From contig CALQCV020000001.1 of assembly GCA_943329165.2 (NCBI GenBank), positions 1 through 27,869 of the forward strand: 27,869 nucleotides of DNA, read 5' to 3'. Every line of letters begins with the position of its first letter. Within the stretch, counting starts at the first letter, position 1. This DNA comes from Candidatus Nitrotoga sp. CP45. Its GTDB lineage: Bacteria; Bacteroidota; Bacteroidia; Flavobacteriales; Flavobacteriaceae. The translations under genes and the position numbers were made by a program. Positions 15,419 through 22,566 of this stretch are shown one piece after another. Below the pieces are notes generated by a model. That model made no database searches and had not been told where the DNA came from. It saw only the letters and a program-made list of their open reading frames with translations.

Positions 15419-15509
15419 TAGAAAATAGAGTAAAGAGAATAGAAAATAGATGATAGATAAAAGAGGAAGAGAAGATAGACTATGCCTTATCTTTTTGTCT
15501 ATTCTCTTT
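15419..15509 (-). repeat. AGAATAGA-word repeat region and probable sirtuin-gene terminator
   Basis: TAGAAAATAGA occurs exactly at 15419-15429 and 15440-15450. AAAGAGAATAGA (15432-15443) is the reverse complement of TCTATTCTCTTT (15498-15509), which covers the sirtuin stop codon. A nearer hairpin pairs GATAGAC (15474-15480) with GTCTAT (15497-15502). Read on the minus strand this is a purine/pyrimidine-rich 3' structure suited to terminating the sirtuin gene. Confidence 0.55.
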
Positions 15510-16188
15510 TCAATAATTTTTCTCTTAATAACGGAACACCATCAGTAGCATTCATAGCAATAATTTCTAACTGATTTTGTAAATTATTTATACTTGCCGG
15601 TCTGGGATCTATATAGAAAACAGGAACTGATGGAATTGCATAATGCATCAAGCTTGCTGCTGGATAAACTTGAAGTGATGTGCCAATAACAGCTACATAG
15701 TCGGCTTGCTCTATGATAGTTATTGCTTCTTCTAAAGCTGGAACCATTTCACCAAACCAAACAATATGCGGACGCAATTGATTGTCTTTATCATCAACAT
15801 CGCCAAGTACTAAATCGTGATTCCAATCTAATATATATTCTTCGTTTTTGGTGCTTCTTACTTTTAATAATTCGCCATGCAAATGCAACACTTTAGAGCT
15901 TCCGGCTTGTTCGTGAAGATTGTCTACGTTTTGAGTAATAATGTGGACATCAAAATCCTTTTCCAGTTCGGCTAACACAATATGACCGTGATTTGGTTTT
16001 ACTTCGTGCAATTGTCTGCGTCGTTGGTTATAGAAATCCAAGACTAATGCTGTGTTTCTATACCAACCTTCGGGAGACGCCACATCCATAACATTATGAC
16101 CTTCCCAAAGTCCATCTGCATCACGAAAAGTTTTGAGACCGCTTTCGGCAGAAATTCCCGCGCCAGTTAATACAACTAGTTTTTTCAT
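15499..16188 (-). CDS. cobB: NAD-dependent protein deacylase, sirtuin class III (zinc cysteines absent)
   Basis: Sirtuins remove acyl groups from lysine using NAD+. It has 229 residues, compact as in bacterial class III. Motifs: GAGISAESGLKTFRD (NAD site, residues 9-23), QNVDNLHEQAG (86-96), catalytic His104 in HLHGEL, PHIVWFGE, and GTSLQVYPA. Tyr53 and Arg56 in DFYNQRRRQL match the YxxR pair that gives SIRT5/CobB preference for succinyl and malonyl lysine. There is no cysteine anywhere, so the usual four-Cys zinc site is missing; the region after HGELLKVR instead holds acidic and aromatic residues. The gene is divergent from trmH, with a degenerate -7 box (TAGCTTTA, 16205-16212). The symbol is by homology. 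Confidence 0.9.
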   Translation of the reverse strand: MKKLVVLTGAGISAESGLKTFRDADGLWEGHNVMDVASPEGWYRNTALVLDFYNQRRRQLHEVKPNHGHIVLAELEKDFDVHIITQNVDNLHEQAGSSKVLHLHGELLKVRSTKNEEYILDWNHDLVLGDVDDKDNQLRPHIVWFGEMVPALEEAITIIEQADYVAVIGTSLQVYPAASLMHYAIPSVPVFYIDPRPASINNLQNQLEIIAMNATDGVPLLREKLLKRE

Positions 16189-16223
16189 TTTTTTAATTTG
16201 GACATAAAGCTACGCATTTTTAC

Positions 16224-16231
16224 TATTTTTG
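16224..16231 (+). promoter_or_regulatory. Bacteroidota -7 promoter box for trmH
   Basis: TATTTTTG is an exact TAnnTTTG match ending 15 bases before the ATG at 16247. It argues against the in-frame TTG at 16229 as start, since that lies inside the box. Confidence 0.6.
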
Positions 16232-16246
16232 CCAAAAGGATTATCA

Positions 16247-16903
16247 ATGATTGACTTAGATTACCTAGAATACCTAGAAGGATTTTTAACCGATAACCGC
16301 AAAGAGCGATTTGAAACCGTATTAGCCAATAGAACCAATCATTTTACCATTGCAGTCGAAGATGTTTTTCAGTTTCATAATACGAGTGCGGTGATGCGCA
16401 GTTGCGAAGTTTTTGGCATTCAAGAAATTAGTATTGTAGAGCAACGCTTTGGCAAAAACATTGATAAAGAAATTGCTATGGGTGCGCAGAAATGGGTCGA
16501 TATCAATAAGTTTGAAAATATCTCTAATTGCATCCAAACACTAAAGGATAAAGGTTATCAGATTATTGCCACTACACCACATAACGATTCATGTTTGTTG
16601 CATGAATTTGATGTAACCCAAAAAAGTGCGTTATTCTTTGGCACCGAAAAAGAAGGGCTTTCTGAAGAAGTAATGAGCCAAGCTGATGGTTATTTGAAAA
16701 TACCGATGGTTGGTTTTACGGAGAGTTTGAACATATCTGTTTCGGCTGCGATTATTATTCAGGACATCACCACTCGTCTACGCCAATCAAATGTTAATTG
16801 GAAACTCACTGAAGAAGAATTACTAGAAAAAAGATTGCTTTGGGCAAAGAATACGATTAAGGATATTAAACGGATTGAGGGAAGGTATTATAGTGGTAGT
16901 TAG
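16247..16903 (+). CDS. trmH: tRNA (guanosine(18)-2'-O)-methyltransferase, SpoU/TrmH family
   Basis: This SPOUT-class enzyme methylates the 2'-OH of a guanosine, most likely G18 of tRNA, using SAM. It has 218 residues from ATG 16247. Motif 1 FHNTSAVMRSCEVFG (Asn45, Arg51), motif 2 ALFFGTEKEGLSEE (128-141) and motif 3 MVGFTESLNISVSAAI (154-169) form the knotted SAM site. The C-terminal helix EEELLEKRLLWAKNTIKDIKRIE is the TrmH-type extension, which favours TrmH over the rRNA enzyme RlmB. The gene is divergent from the sirtuin gene. Its stop is one base before the inverted-repeat unit carrying the four-helix-bundle gene. Confidence 0.9.
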   Translation: MIDLDYLEYLEGFLTDNRKERFETVLANRTNHFTIAVEDVFQFHNTSAVMRSCEVFGIQEISIVEQRFGKNIDKEIAMGAQKWVDINKFENISNCIQTLKDKGYQIIATTPHNDSCLLHEFDVTQKSALFFGTEKEGLSEEVMSQADGYLKIPMVGFTESLNISVSAAIIIQDITTRLRQSNVNWKLTEEELLEKRLLWAKNTIKDIKRIEGRYYSGS

Positions 16904-16904
16904 A

Positions 16905-17375
16905 AGTTTCAGTCTCAGTCGCAGTCTCAGTTTGCAAATTGTGTAATTTATTAAACAGTTTTATGGATTTTAGAGAGTTATTAGCATATCAAAAAGGTTT
17001 TCGTTTGGCAATGGAGATTTTCAATGTTTCTAAATCATTTCCACCCGATGAGAAGTATTCATTAACAGATCAAATAAGACGATCCTCAAGAAGTGTTGGT
17101 GCTAATATTGCAGAAGCTTATCGAAAAAGAAGATATACTAATCATTTTATTAGCAAATTAACAGATAGTGATGCGGAAAATTCAGAAACTAATGTTTGGC
17201 TTGAATTTGCTCATACCTGTGAGTATATAAGTGAAGAAGCTAATAACAATTTAACTGAAAAAATATAGAAATTGGCAAACTAATTAATTATCTGATTAAC
17301 AATCCAGATGAATTTGGTAGTAACTCAAAATAGAAATTGTAGTAAATAATAAAACTGAGACTGAGACTGAAAACT
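16905..17375 (+). mobile_element. Candidate inverted-repeat-bounded unit carrying a four-helix-bundle gene
   Basis: The left end (16905-16933) is built of CAGTCT/CAGTCG words and begins AGTTTCAGTCTCAGTC. The right end (17352-17375) is the inverse, beginning AAACTGAGACTGAGAC; its reverse complement matches the left end except for one word and one T. The unit lies between convergent trmH and the next gene. Its left end starts one base after the trmH stop and its right end covers the stop codon of the minus-strand gene. There is no transposase, so any mobility would depend on other factors. Mobile status is inference; terminator-like arms are the alternative. Confidence 0.45.
16963..17333 (+). 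pseudogene. Four-helix-bundle (S23/23S rRNA-intervening-sequence-like) protein, frameshifted near the C-terminus
   Basis: The frame from ATG 16963 gives MDFRELLAYQKGFRLAMEIF and then QIRRSSRSVGANIAEAYRKR, the hallmark of the four-helix-bundle family first seen in 23S rRNA intervening sequences. It stops at TAG 17266-17268 after 101 residues. The usual family ending lies just downstream in another frame: IEIGKLINYLINNPDEFG, running to TAG 17331-17333. Adding one A to the A-run 17258-17263 would join the two into a 123-residue protein of normal family length. So this is a one-base deletion, slippage site or sequencing error. The truncated protein may still fold. The role of stand-alone family members is unknown. 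Confidence 0.8.
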
Positions 17376-18141
17376 ATTTCTTCTTTAACACCTTATATTG
17401 CTCGTAACATTCGCTAATAGCATCCATAATTTGTAAATCGTTTGCGGTTTTGATAAACTCTTCTGAATAACTACAACGAGTTAAGATTTCGGCAATTTCT
17501 TTTTTATCGATACCAAGAAGAACGCCAAGTGTTTCTCTGTCAAACTTAGATTCTAAAAGATTCCTAACGGTATCATCCTTTTTCATCTGTTTGAGCTTCT
17601 TGAGCTCGTTGGTCTTCTTGCCAAAGAAATTATAAAGCATATCGGCAGGATTAAAGATAGAACCTAAGACTCTGGTGAAAGCTCCAGGCGAAGTATCACC
17701 TGTTTCATATCCTTGTGGCAAACCGGAAATACTGTAGCGGTAATTTTCTCTATCGGGAATAAGTTTTGAATCTATTTCAAGATAACCTGTTAAGTCATAT
17801 TTTTTGACAATAACTTCTTCTAAAGCAATGGCTTTTTCAGTCAGCAATAATTTAGCAGTCCCATTTTTCAGCCAGTCATTGGTCACTTTTACTCGCAAAG
17901 ATTGATAACCTAGTAAAGCGATGTGCAGCGTATCATTAACGCTAACTTCCAATTCAAAGTATCCTTTTATATTTGTTGTAACTCCTTTTACCTTATTAAT
18001 GTTAATAACGTTTGCATTGGAAATGGGCTGCAACGTATTATCGTTGATAATTGTTCCTGTAACTTTTTGCGTTAACTGATTGACTTGCGCGATGGCACTC
18101 AAAGAAAATAGGAAGAAAAGTAGAACCGTAAAATATCTCAT
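17374..18141 (-). CDS. Secreted protein with carboxypeptidase-regulatory-like domain
   Basis: This 255-residue protein has a signal peptide (YFTVLLFFLFSLSAIAQ, cleavage near residue 19). Residues about 27-105 form a carboxypeptidase-regulatory-like beta-sandwich: VTGTIINDNTLQPISNANV, TTNIKGYFELEVSVNDTLHIALLGYQSLRVKV. This module opens many Bacteroidota TonB-dependent receptors, but no plug or barrel follows. The rest (about 110-255) is a charged, mostly helical region containing NPADMLYNFFGKKTNELKKLKQMKKDD, a combination seen in flavobacterial periplasmic proteins of unknown function. Its stop codon lies in the right inverted repeat of the neighbouring unit. A degenerate -7 box (TACTTTTA, 18159-18166) precedes it. 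Confidence 0.8.
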   Translation of the reverse strand: MRYFTVLLFFLFSLSAIAQVNQLTQKVTGTIINDNTLQPISNANVININKVKGVTTNIKGYFELEVSVNDTLHIALLGYQSLRVKVTNDWLKNGTAKLLLTEKAIALEEVIVKKYDLTGYLEIDSKLIPDRENYRYSISGLPQGYETGDTSPGAFTRVLGSIFNPADMLYNFFGKKTNELKKLKQMKKDDTVRNLLESKFDRETLGVLLGIDKKEIAEILTRCSYSEEFIKTANDLQIMDAISECYEQYKVLKKK

Positions 18142-18216
18142 AGCTAATTTTGATGGTTTAAAAGTATGAAACTCTTTTAAGAAATGGTAAAGTTTGGTGT
18201 CAGAATTAGAACAAAA

Positions 18217-18288
18217 TTAACAAAAGGATAAAATTCTAAATGTCAAACCATAAATTCCAAATAAAAAGCAAATTAAAAAGTTCAAAAA
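18217..18288. repeat. A-rich reduplicated-word region
   Basis: Degenerate words such as AAATTCTAAATGTC, AAATTCCAAATAAAAAGC and AAATTAAAAAGTTC follow one another between the two minus-strand genes. There is no ORF or strong dyad. The 234-base spacer 18142-18375 otherwise holds only a weak upstream promoter and the helicase terminator. Confidence 0.35.
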
Positions 18289-18329
18289 AAAGCAAAAAAA
18301 ACTCCGATTTTGTTATGAAATCGGAGTTT
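18289..18329 (-). terminator. Rho-independent terminator of the DEAD-box helicase gene
   Basis: A 12-base stem with core ACTCCGATTT/AAATCGGAGT (18299-18310 with 18318-18329) has a 7-base loop. On the minus strand it is followed by a T-run (A-run at 18289-18300 on the plus strand). It lies 47 bases beyond the helicase stop. Confidence 0.9.
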
Positions 18330-18375
18330 ACAAGAAATGCCAAATTATTGTAATTTGTTTTTTAATTTTTGAGAT

Positions 18376-20352
18376 TTAACTCTTTCTTGGTCTTCTGCTT
18401 TTAGCAGCTTCAAATGAACGACCGGCTGGCTTATCACTTGAACCTTCTGAACGTCTTGGCGCTCGTTCTTCCCGTTGTGCAGCACCTGGTTCTCTTTTTG
18501 GAGCTGCGCTATCACGATTAAAACCACCTTCTCTTCTTGGTCTTTCTGAACTCGAACTTCTTTCACTTCTGAAACCACCTTCTCTTGGAGCTGAACCTCT
18601 ATCGCTTCTGAATCCGCCTTCTTTTCTAGGCCCGAAACTTCCTCCACCACCTGAACTTCTTCCTCCAAATCCGCCTGAGCTTCTTCGTTCACCGCCACCA
18701 CTTCTTCCGTTGTGATCACGTCTTTCGCGGCTTCCACCATCGTTTTTAGAAATTTCAACGTTGATTCTTCTGCCATTCATATCATATCCGTTAAGGATTG
18801 ACATAACTTTATCTGTGTGTTCTCCGTCAGTGTTAAAGAACGAGAAACCTTCTTTAACATCAACTTTGAATACGTCATCGCGACCTAAATCAAGCGTATC
18901 TTTTAAGAAATCTTTCAATTGCATCCAATCGAAATCATCTCTTGAACCAATGTTTACGAAATAACGAACAGGATCTCCGGCTCTTATTTCTCTTGGTTCT
19001 GAACTGCGTTCACTTCTTTCTCCACCTTTTTCTCCAGATAAATCACGTTTCTTTTTATAGTATGCAATAAATCTATTAAATTCAACAGAAACCATTTTTT
19101 TAATTAATTCTTCTTTTGATAAACCATCGAGAACTTCGTTGATTGCCGGTAAATAGTTGTCTATTTCATGGTCAACTTCAGTATCCTTAATTTTATTAGC
19201 TAAGTGTAATAATTGGATTTCGCAGATTTCAATTCCACTTGGAATCGTTTTCTCTTGAAATTTTTGTTGGATGATTCTTTCTATAGAAGAAATTTTACGC
19301 AACTCACTTTTAGTGATGATTACGATAGATGTTCCTAATTTTCCTGCTCTTCCTGTGCGGCCTGAACGGTGAGTGTAGGTTTCAATTTCATCCGGCAATT
19401 GATAATTTACTACGTGAGTGATATTATCAACATCAATTCCACGTGCCGCTACGTCAGTCGCAACAAGCATTTGGATTTGTCTTCCTCTAAACGATTTCAT
19501 TACACCATCACGTTGTGCCTGAGATAAATCTCCATGCAAGGCTGCTGCGCTGTATCCATCTTCAATTAACTTTTCTGCAACCGCTTGTGTATCACGTTTT
19601 GTTCTACAAAAAACTACTGAGAAGATATCCGGATTAGCATCAGCTAATCTTTTTAAAGCTTCATAACGGTCACGAGCATTCACACAATAAAATTCATGAG
19701 AAACCGTTGCTGTTCCCGAGTTTTTACTTCCAACTGTAACTTCAGCTGGATTATGCATGAATTTCTTGGCAATACGCGCCACCTCTGCAGGCATAGTTGC
19801 CGAGAATAACCAAGTGTTTTTTTCATCTGGAGTGTCAGATAATATCGAAACAATATCATCATAAAACCCCATGTTTAACATCTCATCTGCTTCATCAAGA
19901 ATACAGTAACTGATGTTTTTAATGTTTACAAGACCACGATTAATCATGTCCTGCATTCTACCCGGAGTTGCCACAATTACTTGTGCTCCGCGTTTAATCT
20001 CTCTGGCTTGTTCTGTAATGCTAGCACCACCATAAACTGCCACTGTATGTAAACCTTTTACATATTTTGAGTATTGTTTAATCTCGTTGGTGATTTGTAA
20101 GCAAAGCTCACGCGTTGGTGATAAAATTAGCGCTTGAGTACTTCTGTCTTCAGCATCAATTTTTTGAATTAGCGGAAAACCAAAAGCTGCCGTTTTCCCT
20201 GTTCCTGTTTGTGCTAAAGCGACTAAGTCTGTGTTTTGTTCCAATAAGACTGGAATGGCTTTTTCTTGCACTTCTGACGGATTCTCAAATCCTAGATATT
20301 TGATCGCCAGCAGTAACGATTCATTCAGACCTAATTGTTCAAATTTATTCAT
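18376..20352 (-). CDS. DEAD-box ATP-dependent RNA helicase with DbpA domain and RG-rich tail
   Basis: This 658-residue RNA helicase is of the DeaD/CsdA type, likely acting in ribosome assembly, mRNA decay or cold adaptation. Motifs from ATG 20352: Q motif GFENPSEVQ (21-29), AQTGTGKT (47-54), PTREL (79-83), ATPGR (128-132), DEAD (153-156), SAT (184-186), HGDLSQAQRD, ATDVAARGIDV and HRSGRTGRAG. A DbpA-type RNA-binding domain spans about 458-535 (VRYFVNIGSRDDFDWMQLKDFL to GRRINVEIS). The last 120 residues are a disordered tail rich in Gly, Arg and Ser with repeats such as REGGFRS, typical of RNA-annealing tails. The in-frame TTG at 20376 lies in the promoter box and was rejected as start. Confidence 0.95.
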   Translation of the reverse strand: MNKFEQLGLNESLLLAIKYLGFENPSEVQEKAIPVLLEQNTDLVALAQTGTGKTAAFGFPLIQKIDAEDRSTQALILSPTRELCLQITNEIKQYSKYVKGLHTVAVYGGASITEQAREIKRGAQVIVATPGRMQDMINRGLVNIKNISYCILDEADEMLNMGFYDDIVSILSDTPDEKNTWLFSATMPAEVARIAKKFMHNPAEVTVGSKNSGTATVSHEFYCVNARDRYEALKRLADANPDIFSVVFCRTKRDTQAVAEKLIEDGYSAAALHGDLSQAQRDGVMKSFRGRQIQMLVATDVAARGIDVDNITHVVNYQLPDEIETYTHRSGRTGRAGKLGTSIVIITKSELRKISSIERIIQQKFQEKTIPSGIEICEIQLLHLANKIKDTEVDHEIDNYLPAINEVLDGLSKEELIKKMVSVEFNRFIAYYKKKRDLSGEKGGERSERSSEPREIRAGDPVRYFVNIGSRDDFDWMQLKDFLKDTLDLGRDDVFKVDVKEGFSFFNTDGEHTDKVMSILNGYDMNGRRINVEISKNDGGSRERRDHNGRSGGGERRSSGGFGGRSSGGGGSFGPRKEGGFRSDRGSAPREGGFRSERSSSSERPRREGGFNRDSAAPKREPGAAQREERAPRRSEGSSDKPAGRSFEAAKSRRPRKS

Positions 20353-20374
20353 ATTGTATTTTAAAATTTGGTGC

Positions 20375-20382
20375 AAAGCTAA
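20375..20382 (-). promoter_or_regulatory. Bacteroidota -7 promoter box for the helicase gene
   Basis: The minus strand reads TAGCTTTG, an exact TAnnTTTG match 22 bases before the ATG at 20352. Confidence 0.6.
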
Positions 20383-20448
20383 GTTTTAAATACCATAAAA
20401 ACTAATTTGTTTAGTTTTGATAATCAGCGTATTATGTTCTAGTCAGAA

Positions 20449-20537
20449 GATGGAGGAATGGAAGATGGGAAATAATAAGGAAAAGAAGTTAATATTTTAC
20501 ACAGAAACTTTCTTCTTCCTACTTCTAGCTTTCATCT
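20449..20537 (-). repeat. GAAGATGGA-word imperfect inverted repeat at the rdgB 3' end
   Basis: The plus strand carries GAAGATGGAGGAATGGAAGATGG (20449-20471, purine words) and, toward 20538, pyrimidine words TTCTTCTTCC, TACTTCTAGC and TTTCATCTTT. The halves pair imperfectly around an AT-rich centre. The structure abuts the rdgB stop codon and may act as its terminator. Confidence 0.4.
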
Positions 20538-21107
20538 TTATTTTAGAAAATCAACCAATTGCTTCACTGCTATACCACGATGACTGATGGCGGACTTCTT
20601 CTCAATTGTCAGCTCGGCAAATGTTTTGATGTAACCATCGGCAACAAAAATTGGATCGTAGCCAAAACCGTTGGTTCCAATTTTTTCTTCAATGATTTTA
20701 CCTTTGATAATGCCTGTAAATAGAGTTTGATTTCCGTTAAGGTTTAAAGCAATAACCGTTTTGAATAGAGCCGAACGATTGGATTCCTCCTTTAGATTCG
20801 ATAATAATTTATCTATATTATCATTCGCATCTTTTTGTTCGCCAGCATATCGGGCAGAATGAACTCCTGGTTCACCATTCAAAACTTCAACTTCTAATCC
20901 AGTATCATCTGCAAAACAATTATACCCGTACTTTTCGGTAACATAATTTGCTTTCAGAATAGCATTTCCTTCGATCGTATCGGCTGTTTCAGGAATTTCT
21001 TCAAAACAGCCAATGGCTGAAAGACTTAAAATCTGAATAGATTCTGGTAGTAAAAGTTGTATTTCCTTTATTTTATTTTGATTGTTGGAAGCGAAGACAA
21101 GTTGCAT
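20538..21107 (-). CDS. rdgB: dITP/XTP pyrophosphatase (RdgB/HAM1 family)
   Basis: RdgB hydrolyses non-canonical purine nucleotides (dITP, ITP, XTP) to monophosphates, keeping them out of DNA and RNA. It has 189 residues from ATG 21107, the family length. The start is fixed by the N-terminal motif LVFASNNQNKIKEIQ, which contains the nucleotide-binding SNNxxKxxE; an upstream in-frame start at 21158 would add 17 residues and cross the promoter box. FADDTGLEVEVLNGEPGVHSARYAGE holds the catalytic acidic residues and GFGYDPIF follows. It ends SHRGIAVKQLVDFL, the usual terminal motif. It is divergent from the alpha-oxoamine synthase gene. Confidence 0.95.
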   Translation of the reverse strand: MQLVFASNNQNKIKEIQLLLPESIQILSLSAIGCFEEIPETADTIEGNAILKANYVTEKYGYNCFADDTGLEVEVLNGEPGVHSARYAGEQKDANDNIDKLLSNLKEESNRSALFKTVIALNLNGNQTLFTGIIKGKIIEEKIGTNGFGYDPIFVADGYIKTFAELTIEKKSAISHRGIAVKQLVDFLK

Positions 21108-21126
21108 TTTTGGTAATTTTAATTTG

Positions 21127-21134
21127 CAAATATA
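21127..21134 (-). promoter_or_regulatory. Bacteroidota -7 promoter box for rdgB
   Basis: The minus strand reads TATATTTG, an exact match 19 bases before ATG 21107. Confidence 0.6.
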
Positions 21135-21192
21135 ATCTTTGAAAAGCTCATAAAACATAACTCGTTAATCATAAATTTAAATAATAAATTAT

Positions 21193-21200
21193 TACTTTTG
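21193..21200 (+). promoter_or_regulatory. Bacteroidota -7 promoter box for the alpha-oxoamine synthase gene
   Basis: TACTTTTG is an exact TAnnTTTG match ending 24 bases before ATG 21225. The in-frame TTG at 21198 is part of this box and was rejected as start. Confidence 0.6.
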
Positions 21201-21224
21201 CACCGACTAAAAGACAAAGTGATT

Positions 21225-22487
21225 ATGGTAAAAGATTTATTCGAAAGAATACAAAGCAATAAAGGTCCACTAGGAAAATGGGCATCTCAAGCCGAAGGAT
21301 ATTTTGTTTTCCCAAAACTAGAGGGAGAACTTGGTCCAAGAATGACATTCCACGGAAAAAATATTTTGAATTGGAGTTTGAACGATTATTTAGGTTTGGC
21401 AAATCATCCTGAAGTTCGTCAAGCAGATGCTGATGCCGCAATAAAATATGGAGCAGCTTATCCAATGGGCGCCCGTATGATGTCAGGTCATACTGATGCT
21501 CATGAACAATTAGAAAATGAACTGGCTGCTTTTGTCCAAAAGGAATCAGCATACTTATTAAACTTTGGTTACCAAGGAATAATGTCGTGCATTGATGCTT
21601 TGGTTACTAAAAACGACGTTATTGTTTATGATGTTGATGCGCACGCATGTATCATTGATGGTGTTCGTTTGCACATGGGAAAACGCTATACATACAAACA
21701 TAATGATGTGGAAAGTATGGAGAAAAATCTTCAACGTGCTACCAAACTTGCTGAAGAAACTGGCGGTGGAATTTTATTTATTACTGAAGGTGTTTTTGGA
21801 ATGCGAGGGCAACAAGGAAAGTTGAAAGAGATTGTAGAAATGAAAAAGAAATACAATTTCCGCCTTTTAGTTGATGATGCTCACGGATTTGGAACATTGG
21901 GAAAAACTGGTGCTGGTGCCGGTGAAGAACAAGGTTGCCAAGATGAAATTGACGTTTACTTTTCTACGTTTGCTAAATCGATGGCAAGTATTGGAGCGTT
22001 CATTGCTGCTGATGCAACTATTATCGATTACTTAAAATACAATTTGCGTTCACAAATGTTTGCCAAAGCGTTACCAATGATTCAAACAGTTGGTGCATTG
22101 AAAAGGTTACAATTATTACGTGATAATCCCGGATTGAAAGACAAACTTTGGGTAAACGTAAATGCTTTGCAAAGCGGATTAAAAGCGAAAGGATTCAATA
22201 TTGGCGATACCAACACCTGTGTAACACCTGTTTATCTTGAAGGAAGTGTACCAGAAGCGATGGTTATGGTTAACGATTTACGTGAAAACTATGGCATTTT
22301 CTTATCGATAGTTATTTATCCCGTGATTCCAAAAGGAATTATCCTGTTGCGTATGATTCCAACATCCTCTCACACTATATCAGACATTCATGAAACGTTG
22401 ACAGCTTTTGAGATTATCCGTGAGAAATTAGTAAACGGAACATATAAGAAAATTGCTGATGCTACTAAGGTAGATTTAGATGCTTAA
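21225..22487 (+). CDS. Alpha-oxoamine synthase family enzyme (serine palmitoyltransferase-like)
   Basis: This PLP enzyme (420 residues) belongs to the family that condenses an amino acid with an acyl thioester: serine palmitoyltransferase, KBL, ALA synthase, BioF. Motifs: LNWSLNDYLGLANHP (49-63), GARMMSGHTDAHEQLE, DVDAHACIIDG, LLVDDAHGFGTLGKTGAG with the PLP-binding aspartate, and STFAKSMASIGAF with Lys251 as the likely Schiff-base lysine. In this phylum the best candidates are serine palmitoyltransferase (sphingolipids) or the related cysteate acyltransferase that begins sulfonolipid (capnine) synthesis; sequence reading alone does not separate them. The gene is single, divergent from rdgB, with a strong terminator. 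Confidence 0.88.
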   Translation: MVKDLFERIQSNKGPLGKWASQAEGYFVFPKLEGELGPRMTFHGKNILNWSLNDYLGLANHPEVRQADADAAIKYGAAYPMGARMMSGHTDAHEQLENELAAFVQKESAYLLNFGYQGIMSCIDALVTKNDVIVYDVDAHACIIDGVRLHMGKRYTYKHNDVESMEKNLQRATKLAEETGGGILFITEGVFGMRGQQGKLKEIVEMKKKYNFRLLVDDAHGFGTLGKTGAGAGEEQGCQDEIDVYFSTFAKSMASIGAFIAADATIIDYLKYNLRSQMFAKALPMIQTVGALKRLQLLRDNPGLKDKLWVNVNALQSGLKAKGFNIGDTNTCVTPVYLEGSVPEAMVMVNDLRENYGIFLSIVIYPVIPKGIILLRMIPTSSHTISDIHETLTAFEIIREKLVNGTYKKIADATKVDLDA

Positions 22488-22512
22488 ATAATTTTTTGAG
22501 TTACAGAAAAAC

Positions 22513-22547
22513 AAAAAACCATTCGTCGTCGCGAATGGTTTTTTTTT
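22513..22547. terminator. Bidirectional rho-independent terminator
   Basis: A 13-base perfect stem (22513-22525 with 22532-22544; core ACCATTCG/CGAATGGT) has a 6-base loop, a T-run to 22547 on the plus strand and an A-run before it. It lies 25 bases after the synthase stop and 19 bases beyond the stop of the convergent lipoprotein gene. Confidence 0.92.
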
Positions 22548-22566
22548 ATGAAATCAAGAGTACAAA

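Noticed and set aside
16229..16246. Upstream TTG start for trmH
   Set aside because: The TTG is part of the -7 box TATTTTTG. ATG 16247 gives the normal N-terminus. The same logic rejects TTG 21198 for the synthase and TTG 20376 for the helicase.
18345..18776. A 143-codon open frame on the minus strand overlapping the helicase tail, encoding a Glu/Val-rich protein
   Set aside because: It is the alternate reading of the Gly/Arg/Ser-rich repetitive tail of the DEAD-box helicase, whose biased codons remove stops. It has no promoter or family match.
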